From NCBI GenBank assembly GCA_004168015.1, contig SEYW01000002.1:2501-46912 (forward strand): 44,412 nt of DNA, in the 5' to 3' direction. Position numbers and translations under genes: made by a program. This stretch comes from Methylolobus aquaticus. GTDB taxonomy: Bacteria > Pseudomonadota > Gammaproteobacteria > Methylococcales > Methylococcaceae. Positions within the stretch are counted from its first letter, which is position 1. The number at the start of each line of letters is the position of its first letter. Below are positions 19,736 to 27,398 of the stretch, one piece after another. The notes under the pieces are model-generated. The model was given only the letters and a program-made list of their open reading frames with translations, was not told the DNA's origin and made no database searches.

Positions 19736-21355
19736 TCAGCTAGGCCCTTTGGCGTGCTTTTCGATCTTGCGCATCTCCACCGGAGATACGCGGCCCTTGG
19801 TTGACACCTTGTCGTAGACCTCGTCAAAGGCTTGCGTGCACAGCGGCAACTGCGCCCGCAATCGGTCGTAAGCGGTGTGATCGAACATGCGGCGGAAGGC
19901 ATCGCGGGATAACATCGTTGTCGCGTACAGCGCCTGATACCCATGCTGGTCGATCACGAAGCTTTCCAGCTGCGGTAGCGCTCTCCGGTTGTCGAAACCC
20001 GGTCGATAGCTGCTGCCGTACACTCCGACATCGACATAGAGTTCGTCGTGGGATCCGTCGCCCCGCGGACAGGGCTGGACGAACCCGGTGTGCCGGGCGT
20101 CGGCGTAAATGGCCATTGGCGACAACCAAAGCGGGTAAATCCCATAATGCTCGTCGAGATACTCGATGGATGCCTTCAGCGTCGCCATCGGCATCAGCAG
20201 ATCCTGTATCACGTGCAGCCGCTCGCGCAGACGCCGGGTCGTCTCGGTCTCGGTATATTTCAGTAGCGATACCCGCGGTGGCAGCGTCCAGCCCAGCAGC
20301 CACCGGAATATCGGGTTGTCGCCAAATGGGATGATCTCCTCCATAGTCCAGAAATAGCTGCGCGTATGGCGGTGGTAATACTGCCGCAGCGGCACGTACT
20401 CGACGCCTTCGGTATCCCGCGCCAAAAAGCGCTGAACGTGGCGGTAGAACCAGGGCTGGTACCAGCGCCCGATCGCGTTGACCCGCCCGTCGGGCGCGAT
20501 CTCGTCGGTGAGCGTGCCGCGCATGATCACGGCGGAGTCCCGATCGTAAACGAGTCCTTCGACGAAGTCGTGAGCCTCGGGGGCGCGGCTTGCTTCTTCA
20601 AAGGCGGCGACGAGTTCGTCCAGGCCACGTACCGGCTGGTAGTGCAACCGGACGTAACGGCGCGCCGGAATCAATTTCAGCGTTGCCGAAACCAGAAAGC
20701 CGAGCGTGCCGTGGCTCCACGGAATGGCATGGAATAGCTCGGCGTTCTCGGCGGCACTGCAGTGCAGGATCTGCCCATCGGCCGTAACGATCTCGTAAGC
20801 GATGCAGATGGACTGGAACAGACCGTGCTTGTGGCTGCTGCTCTCGACGCCAAAGCCCATGATCAAGCCGCCGACCGTCAGGTCGTCCAGTTCCGGCACG
20901 ACCGGCAGGGTCCAGCCCAGCGGCAACAGCGTGCGTGTCAGTTGTCCCATCGTGACCAGCGGCTCGACCCTGACCGTGCGAATCTGCCCATCTATCTCGA
21001 GGATGTCATATAGACCGACATCGATCTTGCGGTGGGTCAGCTTGTAGCTGGGGACCAGTTCGCTCATCGTCTCCCAGCCTGAGCGCGCGGTGCACAGGCG
21101 TTGCTTGGCGCCGTCCGCCTTCCAGGCCTCGATCTGGCGGGCCACATTCTGCACCTTCGCTGCGTGCTGCGTCGGTGCGCTGCGCAGCTGGAACACGATA
21201 CGGTTGCGGAGCGCCGCATAGGCGCCGTAGACGAGCGAAACCGGCAACAGCACGAGGACCGCGAAGAGGCCTCGATAGTGCGTCAGGATATGCTCGAAAA
21301 GCCCGGGATTCGGGCTCTCGAGGGCAGGCGGGTGTTGCTGCTCGTGCGTCGCCAT
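19736..21355 (-). CDS. DHCR24-type delta-24-sterol reductase
   Basis: A 539-residue FAD-dependent oxidoreductase strikingly similar to eukaryotic DHCR24 (seladin-1) and plant DWF1. It has one N-terminal transmembrane helix (about 30-49), then CTARSGWETMSE, ILEIDGQIRTVRVEPLVTMGQL, the FAD-binding stretch at 147-181 (WTLPVVPELDDLTVGG, then G-V-E-S-S-S-H-K-H-G), WSHGTLGFLVSA, and downstream YYHRHTRSYFW, IPFGDNPIFRWLLGW and QPWFYRHV. The family reduces the delta-24 side-chain double bond of sterols using NADPH. The start ATG overlaps the stop of the CYP51-ferredoxin gene by one base (TAATG), a clear sign of translational coupling. Length is near that of human DHCR24 (516). A plain FAD-linked oxidase of another substrate is unlikely given the collinear motifs. 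Confidence 0.92.
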   Translation of the reverse strand: MATHEQQHPPALESPNPGLFEHILTHYRGLFAVLVLLPVSLVYGAYAALRNRIVFQLRSAPTQHAAKVQNVARQIEAWKADGAKQRLCTARSGWETMSELVPSYKLTHRKIDVGLYDILEIDGQIRTVRVEPLVTMGQLTRTLLPLGWTLPVVPELDDLTVGGLIMGFGVESSSHKHGLFQSICIAYEIVTADGQILHCSAAENAELFHAIPWSHGTLGFLVSATLKLIPARRYVRLHYQPVRGLDELVAAFEEASRAPEAHDFVEGLVYDRDSAVIMRGTLTDEIAPDGRVNAIGRWYQPWFYRHVQRFLARDTEGVEYVPLRQYYHRHTRSYFWTMEEIIPFGDNPIFRWLLGWTLPPRVSLLKYTETETTRRLRERLHVIQDLLMPMATLKASIEYLDEHYGIYPLWLSPMAIYADARHTGFVQPCPRGDGSHDELYVDVGVYGSSYRPGFDNRRALPQLESFVIDQHGYQALYATTMLSRDAFRRMFDHTAYDRLRAQLPLCTQAFDEVYDKVSTKGRVSPVEMRKIEKHAKGPS

Positions 21356-22974
21356 TACGAGGCCTCGTCATCGAGTGCGATGTGGATGGCCTGCGTAGGG
21401 CAATACTTCGCCGCTGCCCGCGCCTTTTCGAGCAGTTCGAGCTCGCAATGGGCCTGCAGCACGGTCAGTTTGCCGCTGTCGTCCATGTGGAAGACCTCCG
21501 GTGCCTCGGCCATGCAGTTGCCGTGGCCCTTGCACAGGTCCATGTCAACGGCGATCCGGAAGCCCTGCCTTTTCGTCGATTCCACTGCGGTCGTGAGATT
21601 CGGGGTCCCGGTCGAGTTCCGGGTCATCTCGCGGCGACGGTAGCGGATCGGGCAGGGCGAGCCTGGCTCCACGACCATTTTCGTATAGTCGTCCCGATAC
21701 GCTTCGGGCGGGTTGGCGAGCTCGAATTCGTAACGGCGCAGCAGCACGCAGAAGATCGCCTTGATCTGGAACAGGGCGAAGGCGTTACCCGAACACTTGT
21801 GGCGGCCGCCACCGAAAGCCTGCCACGCGAACAGGTCTTTGTCCTCGGCCCGATCCGGCAGATAGCGGTCGGGATCGAAGGCTTCGGGGTTCGGGAACAG
21901 CTCGGCGATACGATGCGTCACGGATGGTGCGGCGCAGACGAATTTACCGGCCGGGATCAGGTAATCCTTGACCTGGAAATCCTTCATGACCTTGCGCATC
22001 AGGATGATCAGCGGCGGGTGCAGTCGCAGCACTTCCTTGATGACGTTTTCGAGCCGCGGTACCTGCCGTAGCGACTCGAAGGTTACCGGGCCGTCCGGGC
22101 CGAAAAGCGCGTCGATCTCGGCAACGACCTTTTTCATCTCCTCCGGGTGACGCAGCAACTCGATCAAGATCCAGGCGGTGGTTCCGGAACTCGTGTGATG
22201 CCCCGCGAAGATGGCTGCCACCAGCATGCCCGTGATCTCGTGGGGGCTCAGTGGCGTGCCGTCCTCGTAGCGCGCATCGATCAGCGTCTGGAACACGTTC
22301 GTGCTCTCGATACCTTTGCGCGCCCGCTTCTCCATGATGTCCGTGACCAGTTTCTGAAGTCGCGCGCGTGCCTTGTCGCGCCGTCGGAACACCGGCATCG
22401 GCAGGTTCGGGAAAACGTAGGCGATCGGCTGGATCCCGTGCTCGAGATCGTGGTAGATCTCCGCAAACTCCGCATTCAGTTCGTGACGGAACTCGGAGCC
22501 GAGCAGGCAGTGGCTGGAGGTGTAAATTGTTAGTTCCTTGGTGAACTCGAGCAGATCGGTCTGGCCCGCTTCCCCCCAGGTCTTCAAGAGTCCCTCGACT
22601 TCATCGACGATCACGTCGGAGTAGGTCCGCATCGGCTTGTCGCGGAGCGCCGGCATCAGCATCTGTAACTGCTGGTTCTTGCGTGCGATCGGCGCATCGA
22701 ACACGACGCCCTTGCCGAAGATCGGCGTCATGATTTTATAGGCCGGCCCCTGGTCCAGCACTTCGTCCGGTGCGCGGTAGAACGCCTCGCTGGCATCCCG
22801 CCCGGTCAGCAAGACCATGTCCTGATGAAACATCTTGAACTCGGCTACATCGCCGAGCTTGGCCCGCAGGTCCATCATGAACGCGTGCGGATTCTTGCCG
22901 AACTGGTGGATGTGTCCGATCAGGGGAAGAGCGCCGCCCAGCCTCGGTGGGGGCTTCAATGCGTTTTGAGCCAT
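21355..22974 (-). CDS. cyp51: CYP51 sterol 14-alpha-demethylase fused to 3Fe-4S ferredoxin
   Basis: A 539-residue fusion. Residues 1 to about 450 are a cytochrome P450 with CYP51 signatures: Y79...P84-x-F-G...V90..D93-x-P95 in the B' region, the I-helix motif G258-H-H-T-S262, E314-x-x-R317, and the haem loop FGGGRHKCSG with C394. After a linker rich in Thr/Ser (about 450-470) comes a ferredoxin domain with C481, C487 and C525 (C-K-G-H-G-N-C ... C-P), the three-Cys pattern of a 3Fe-4S cluster. This arrangement is known from the Methylococcus capsulatus CYP51 fusion. The enzyme removes the 14-methyl group of lanosterol-type sterols; the ferredoxin supplies electrons. The start at 22974 is chosen for its ribosome binding site (CAGGAAAACCC) and because the next ATG upstream adds 17 unrelated residues. 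Confidence 0.95.
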   Translation of the reverse strand: MAQNALKPPPRLGGALPLIGHIHQFGKNPHAFMMDLRAKLGDVAEFKMFHQDMVLLTGRDASEAFYRAPDEVLDQGPAYKIMTPIFGKGVVFDAPIARKNQQLQMLMPALRDKPMRTYSDVIVDEVEGLLKTWGEAGQTDLLEFTKELTIYTSSHCLLGSEFRHELNAEFAEIYHDLEHGIQPIAYVFPNLPMPVFRRRDKARARLQKLVTDIMEKRARKGIESTNVFQTLIDARYEDGTPLSPHEITGMLVAAIFAGHHTSSGTTAWILIELLRHPEEMKKVVAEIDALFGPDGPVTFESLRQVPRLENVIKEVLRLHPPLIILMRKVMKDFQVKDYLIPAGKFVCAAPSVTHRIAELFPNPEAFDPDRYLPDRAEDKDLFAWQAFGGGRHKCSGNAFALFQIKAIFCVLLRRYEFELANPPEAYRDDYTKMVVEPGSPCPIRYRRREMTRNSTGTPNLTTAVESTKRQGFRIAVDMDLCKGHGNCMAEAPEVFHMDDSGKLTVLQAHCELELLEKARAAAKYCPTQAIHIALDDEAS

Positions 22975-23017
22975 GGGTTTTCCTGTGAGCGATGCGTGAC
23001 GAACCGGGCGTAGGGCG

Positions 23018-23035
23018 CCGGCCACGGATGGCCGG
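23018..23035 (-). other. Hairpin between TPR gene and CYP51 gene
   Basis: CCGGCCA and TGGCCGG form a perfect 7-bp stem with loop CGGA in the 127-bp gap between the TPR gene stop and the CYP51 start. No T tract follows on the minus strand. It could reduce read-through from the TPR gene or protect an mRNA end. Confidence 0.3.
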
Positions 23036-23101
23036 ATTGCTGTGCTGCGACGCCTCGCGGTGCGTTACGGATGTTTGGTGTGAGAGATGACCCGGGTGCC
23101 G

Positions 23102-23821
23102 CTACTGTTTTTCGGCGGATCCGAACACGGATGCGACGATGCGGCTGAAAAAGCTGCCTTTGTCGTTCCGTCGCTCACGCGCGGCTGCCAAGGCTTTGGC
23201 GATCTCCTTCTTCACGTTCAGGTCTGACAGCCGATTCTCGTCGCGAATCGGGGCGCGGTCCGCCTTTTCCAGGTAGGCCAGCGCCTTCTCGTACTCGCCG
23301 CGGTCCAGCAGATAGTCGCCGTAGAAAAAGTTCGAGTCGATGCCATCCGGGCTCAGTTTCAGCGCAGCCTCGAAGTAGTGCCGCCCCTGATCCTCGTCGC
23401 CGAATGAGATAGGCCAGCCCGGAAGGCGATAGTAGAGGTTGCCGAGCGTAATGTAGGCCGCGCCGCTCCTGGCTTTGGGATCGATGTCGATCGATTTCAC
23501 GAGCAGATCGCGCGCCTGACTGACCTTGCTCAGTGCGCCGAGGCCGACGTCCGAGGCCGCATAGGTGCAGAGTACGATGGCTTCGAGGATCAGCGGATCG
23601 GCTTGACCGGGATGCTGGGCAACCAACGCCTTCACTCGCGGCAGGAAAGCTTCGAAACGGGTCGCCCGCTGCTTCTCCGGAACGACGTAGAAAATTTCGC
23701 CCCACTCGTTCCAGAGGCTTTGCACGGTATCGCTCGTTGCGGCCGGGCCGACTGCGTGCGACGGAATCGAGCCGCCGAGAAAGAAAGCCATTGCGGCCAA
23801 GACTTTGAGCAGGGGATTCAA
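23102..23821 (-). CDS. Exported TPR protein, TatT-like, beside sterol genes
   Basis: A 239-residue protein with a signal peptide (LLKVLAAMAFFLGGSIPSHA, cleavage probably after residue 23) followed by helical TPR-like repeats, for example SGAAYITLGNLYYRLPG and GIDSNFFYGDYLLDRGEYEKALAYLEKA. The ISFGDEDQGRHYFEAALKLSPDGIDSNFFYGDYL segment is reminiscent of the TRAP-transporter T-component (TatT) family of periplasmic lipid- or ligand-binding TPR proteins. No lipobox is present, so it should be a soluble periplasmic protein. The start is TTG at 23821, supported by GAAGGA 7 nt upstream and by the intact signal peptide. It is first in the same-strand row of sterol genes. A sterol-binding or transport role is an inference from position and fold. 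Confidence 0.72.
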   Translation of the reverse strand: MNPLLKVLAAMAFFLGGSIPSHAVGPAATSDTVQSLWNEWGEIFYVVPEKQRATRFEAFLPRVKALVAQHPGQADPLILEAIVLCTYAASDVGLGALSKVSQARDLLVKSIDIDPKARSGAAYITLGNLYYRLPGWPISFGDEDQGRHYFEAALKLSPDGIDSNFFYGDYLLDRGEYEKALAYLEKADRAPIRDENRLSDLNVKKEIAKALAAARERRNDKGSFFSRIVASVFGSAEKQ

Positions 23822-24153
23822 GGGCGGTCCTTCTTTAAGGTTCTTGCGTCCGAAACGTCATCATTCTAGCAATTCCGTGCTGAATCGACTGCGTGCCGCA
23901 TGCCGTAACCGTACGTAAATGCCTTGCGGATGGGCGTCAGGCTTCTTTACAGTGGGCGTCCGAACCGTTCCTGTTGCCGCTAGGCGCACGCCTCAAATGG
24001 CTTTCAAGTCACTGACTGAACGAGAATTCCGGTTGCTTTCTCAGGCGATGAGGGGGTCAGGCATATTCAATGCTTGAAGACCGAGGCAATCGTGCCCGCC
24101 CCTGGGACGCGATGCCGAACTCAACGCCTCTGACCACCCGCTGAGAATCTTCC
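23822..24153. other. Divergent intergenic region between TPR and hydrolase genes
   Basis: About 330 bp shared upstream region of the minus-strand TPR gene and the plus-strand hydrolase gene. Besides the extended -10 candidate at 23863-23871, nothing clear is visible: no long dyad, no RNA gene, and no reading frame with a ribosome binding site. Confidence 0.5.
23863..23871 (-). promoter_or_regulatory. Candidate extended -10 promoter for the TPR/sterol genes
   Basis: Reading the minus strand, TGCTAGAAT forms an extended -10 element (TGn plus TAGAAT) about 42 bp before the TTG start of the TPR gene. No good -35 hexamer lies 16-18 bp upstream, which is usual for extended -10 promoters. Transcription from here could run through TPR, CYP51, DHCR24 and NTF2-like genes. 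Confidence 0.4.
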
Positions 24154-25149
24154 ATGGCATTCTGCTCTTTTCTGCTTCCGCTTCGCGTTCGCACAGCCGG
24201 TGTGGGCTTTGCGCTGTCTCGGCTGTGTGCCGGGCTTGCAGGAGGTGCCGCCGCAATGTGGCTGCTGATGGGCTCGGGGGTCGCGTCGGCCACGCAAGCA
24301 GCCCCCGGGTCTCTGGCCGTGGCGATCGACTCCGAGCCGCGCCGCGGACTCCTCCCTCAGCCGTTACGCCAGGCAATCGAAGTGAGCGACGTCGAGATCG
24401 ATGGTCCGGGAGGGAGCCAGACGGTGACACTGTACCGGCCGCATGCATTCCAGCGTCACGCGCCGGCGATCGTTTTCCTGCCAGGCCTGATGGCACCCGT
24501 CGACCAATACGACAGCTACGCCCGTGCGCTGGCCGCAGAAGGCTTCCTCGTGGCCGCACACGAATGGTACTCGCCGCTCACGTCCGATATCGAATTGGCG
24601 CGCGAAGCGCACATCATCGCGGACTGGTTGGTCGACACACTGCGCGCCGATCCCGCACGTATCGGCATCGCAGGACATTCGATGGGAGGCAAGGACGCCA
24701 TCCTCGCAGCCGTGGCGCTCGGCGGTTTCTCCAGCGTCGTTGCGATCGACCCCGATGATGCCGGAGAGCTTTCTGTCGTCCACGGACAGATCGCCGCGCT
24801 GCGCGCGCCCTTGCTGCTGATCGGTGCGGAGGTGGCATGGAAGGCAGCGAGCATCTGCGCCCCCATGGAAACCAATTACCTGCGCTTCTTCGAGCATGCG
24901 CCGGCCGGAACGGTGGAATTGACCTTGCGGGGTGCCGACCATGTCCAAATGCTGGACGAGCCAGATCGTTTCGGGTACGGGATCTGCCGCGTTGGTACCG
25001 CGGACTCACGGCAGGTCCACGATACCGCGCTGTCCGCGACTGTTGGATTTTTCGTCCAGCATCTGAAAGGCGGGCCTGTTCTCACGACGTTGCCGGAGGT
25101 CCGGGGCGTGATCCGCGTAGCCCAGGCTCAGCGATTCTCCCGGTCCTAG
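24154..25149 (+). CDS. Exported alpha/beta hydrolase, chlorophyllase/cutinase-like
   Basis: A 331-residue alpha/beta hydrolase. After an N-terminal export signal (hydrophobic core about 24-46, cleavage near ASA-TQA) comes an oxyanion region IVFLPGLMAPVDQYDSYARALAAEGFLVAA, the nucleophile elbow G174-H-S176-M-G-G, an acidic residue D199 in VVAIDPDD, and H263 in GADHVQM. The order and spacing suit chlorophyllase-like or polyester/lipid esterases. It is probably periplasmic or secreted. A perfect AGGAGGT lies 9 nt before an internal ATG at 24256, but starting there would shorten the signal peptide to a poor one, so the upstream start is kept with some doubt. It is divergent from the sterol cluster; an esterase acting on sterol or other lipid esters is possible but unproven. 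Confidence 0.82.
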   Translation: MAFCSFLLPLRVRTAGVGFALSRLCAGLAGGAAAMWLLMGSGVASATQAAPGSLAVAIDSEPRRGLLPQPLRQAIEVSDVEIDGPGGSQTVTLYRPHAFQRHAPAIVFLPGLMAPVDQYDSYARALAAEGFLVAAHEWYSPLTSDIELAREAHIIADWLVDTLRADPARIGIAGHSMGGKDAILAAVALGGFSSVVAIDPDDAGELSVVHGQIAALRAPLLLIGAEVAWKAASICAPMETNYLRFFEHAPAGTVELTLRGADHVQMLDEPDRFGYGICRVGTADSRQVHDTALSATVGFFVQHLKGGPVLTTLPEVRGVIRVAQAQRFSRS

Positions 25150-25293
25150 CAGCACTCGGGCCCGTGTCCGAGATTCTCTCCGGCAAGCCACGGCGGGTTT
25201 TGGTTGACGGGAAGTCTGCCAGGGCGGTAAACGGCCCGGCCCATCGGATTCGTTCTGTGCTCGGCAACGGGCACACCCGCGGTTGCAGGTGCG

Positions 25294-26367
25294 TTAGGCC
25301 ATCGAAAAGTTGAATGCATGGCCCAGCGCACCGAGCGTGCCCAAGCCGATGCTGGTCTTGTCGAACGCCAGATACAGCGGCTGCGCCGCGACGGGTCGGT
25401 ATTTCTGGCGGTGCAGTGCCTTGGAATCCAGTTGGAAAAGATGTCGGGCCATCCTGTAGATCAGTCGGCACGACCGTTCCGAGAGGTTTGAGAAGCCGCT
25501 GACTTCCCCCAGATCGTGGGCTGGCGCCGGGCCGAAACTGGCGTAGGTGCAGTTCTCGCCGGCGAGGGTCTCGAGCACGTGAGCGACCAGCGATTCGGAG
25601 GTGCCCACGGGCGCCTGCGGTGCCCACAGGATATGTTCGAGCAGATACCCGTTCAGATTTTCCAGCCGTAACGTCGACAGCAGACCGACGACCCTGTCAC
25701 CGACTTTGCCGTAAAACCAGCGTGTCGTCGTCGGCGATCGAAAGAGATCGATGTGTGCCCAGAAGGTCTGGAGTCCCCCGCGATTCATCAGCCAGCAATG
25801 CGCCAGATCGTTCATCTGTCGTTCAAGCTGGGGACTATGTCCATCTTCGAACGGCCGATACTCGGTTACCTCCATGCCCGCGCGCCGGGCGCGCTTGAGT
25901 TTCTTGCGCAATTCCTTGTATCCCGGTGCCGTCACGCTGTTGCTGGGATCGAGGACCTGCTCGACGCCGAACTCCACCAGGCGACAGCCCGTCGCTCGCA
26001 GATATTCCGCCGTGCCGGTTCCGACGACCGCAAATAGGGTATGCACGCCCTGTTCTCGGAAGTGGGTCCGGAAGGCTTCGACCAAAGCAGCCCGGTCCTC
26101 GGTTGCACAGACCGGGTCTCCGAGTGCAATTGCATAGCGGCCATGCCGTTTGTAACCGATCACTCCATCGATTCCGGCATCCCGAAAGTGCTGGCATCGC
26201 TCATCCAGCAGTACGTTGCTGGCTGCGCTACCGAAACGGGAAACCAGGCGGGCGGTGATCGGGACGGGCAGCTCGATCGCCGCATCGCAAACGGGGGGGC
26301 GTGTCGGAAACAGAAGAGCGGTTGCTGCCACATGTCGATTCAGGATGTCGGTAAATGAGATGCTCAT
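25294..26367 (-). CDS. DUF2156 / MprF C-terminal-like transferase, stand-alone
   Basis: A 357-residue protein resembling the phosphatidylglycerol lysyltransferase C-terminal domain (LPG_synthase_C, DUF2156), a double-GNAT fold that transfers an amino acid from aminoacyl-tRNA to a lipid. Visible family features are GVIGYKRHGRYAIALGDPVC at about 68-87, then VEAFRTHFREQGVHTLFAVVG, GCRLVEFGVEQVLDP, and the basic stretch KELRKKLKRARRAG at about 151-164. The integral-membrane flippase part of MprF is absent. The start at 26367 is chosen because AAGGA lies upstream and the family homology begins there; an extension to 26532 reads as noncoding. It converges with the hydrolase gene. In fungi, DUF2156 domains aminoacylate ergosterol (ErdS), so a sterol substrate is conceivable here. 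A peptidoglycan- or lipid-directed substrate is equally open. Confidence 0.75.
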   Translation of the reverse strand: MSISFTDILNRHVAATALLFPTRPPVCDAAIELPVPITARLVSRFGSAASNVLLDERCQHFRDAGIDGVIGYKRHGRYAIALGDPVCATEDRAALVEAFRTHFREQGVHTLFAVVGTGTAEYLRATGCRLVEFGVEQVLDPSNSVTAPGYKELRKKLKRARRAGMEVTEYRPFEDGHSPQLERQMNDLAHCWLMNRGGLQTFWAHIDLFRSPTTTRWFYGKVGDRVVGLLSTLRLENLNGYLLEHILWAPQAPVGTSESLVAHVLETLAGENCTYASFGPAPAHDLGEVSGFSNLSERSCRLIYRMARHLFQLDSKALHRQKYRPVAAQPLYLAFDKTSIGLGTLGALGHAFNFSMA

Positions 26368-26538
26368 GGCCGCAGGGTCCTTGTTCTGGTTGGCTTTCTT
26401 CCGGCCGAAGTATAGAAGTCCAACCTGGATCTGCAGGGCCACGGGCCTCGGCCCGGGCGGTTGACCGGGTTGAGCCCCAGCACGCGTGGCTTGGGCTATC
26501 GACGATGCGGCATCGTCATGCGACAGCCCCAAACGAAT

Positions 26539-26571
26539 AAAGGCCAGGGGCGTACCACGCCCCTGGCCTTT
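26539..26571. terminator. Strong bidirectional terminator
   Basis: A perfect 14-bp stem (AAAGGCCAGGGGCG against CGCCCCTGGCCTTT) with loop TACCA, and T residues after it on both strands. It ends the RRM gene on the minus strand. A second hairpin (CCGGCGCC/GGCGCCGG, loop TTAC, 26588-26607) sits between it and the gene. Confidence 0.88.
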
Positions 26572-26619
26572 CTCCTGGCAGGCTGTTCCGGCGCCTTACG
26601 GCGCCGGTAAGCTCACGCT

Positions 26620-26925
26620 TTAGAAGCGGCGACCGCCGCCGAAGCCGCTGCGGCCCGCGCCACCGGCCGGGCGTTCCTCGCGAGGACGTGCTTCGTTAAC
26701 GGTCAGATCGCGACCTTCGAAAGCCTTGCCATGCAGGGCGGAGATTGCCGAGCGCGCCTGCGCCTCGGTGCCCATTTCGACGAAACCGAAACCCTTCGAG
26801 CGGCCAGTCTCGCGATCCATGATGACGTTCGCGGACTCGACGGTACCGTGCTCCGCAAAGATCGCTTCGAGCTCACGGTTCGTGACGCTGTAGCTCAGAT
26901 TGCCCACATACAATTTCTTGCTCAT
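26620..26925 (-). CDS. RRM-domain RNA-binding protein (glycine-rich tail)
   Basis: A 101-residue protein made of a single RNA recognition motif. RNP2 is L-Y-V-G-N-L at residues 5-10 and RNP1 is K-G-F-G-F-V-E-M at about 44-51. A short glycine- and arginine-rich tail (GGAGRSGFGGGRRF) follows. It is the bacterial/cyanobacterial Rbp type, often abundant and in some species cold-induced. It binds single-stranded RNA in the cytoplasm. A ribosome binding site (GGAG region) precedes ATG 26925, and the tandem hairpins behind it make this a monocistronic unit. Confidence 0.95.
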   Translation of the reverse strand: MSKKLYVGNLSYSVTNRELEAIFAEHGTVESANVIMDRETGRSKGFGFVEMGTEAQARSAISALHGKAFEGRDLTVNEARPREERPAGGAGRSGFGGGRRF

Positions 26926-27398
26926 TAACAGGACTCCAAAAAAACAAACTACCGAAGTACGCCTGCCGCGATGATCGCGACAGCGGTTTGCAGCGTGGGC
27001 TTGAGGCTTACAATAACCACAGGACGTGCTGAGTTACACGCCACATGTGGCTTGGCAGGAGGAGGCGGGGCTAGCAGGTGCCAAGGGCATTGTCTGAAAG
27101 TAACGTTCCGGATCCTCGTGGCGAAGACCGATTCTTGCGCCGCGACAAACGGCGTCAACCATAGGCCTATTTTCGGCGCTTGTCCACAAACTTTTTTGGC
27201 TGCGTCCTCATCCCTGCTGTGAGCGCGAAGCGGCTCACCGGCCCGGTTAACCTCGCCCAGCAGACGCACTCTTGTTCCTGTCGGCATGCCCTTGATGCGT
27301 TATGCTTGATTCGGTTGGCGTGAAGGAAGATCAGCTTCCCGGTTCCGGACGCGGCCCTCGTTTAAATCGCAACGATCCCTCTGAACGTACGTCAGTTC
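26926..27398. other. Divergent intergenic region between RRM gene and sensor kinase
   Basis: About 470 bp containing the upstream regions of the minus-strand RRM gene and the plus-strand kinase gene. A and C runs precede the RRM start (possible untranslated leader), but no conserved riboswitch shape is recognised. Minus- and plus-strand open frames here lack supporting features. Confidence 0.5.
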
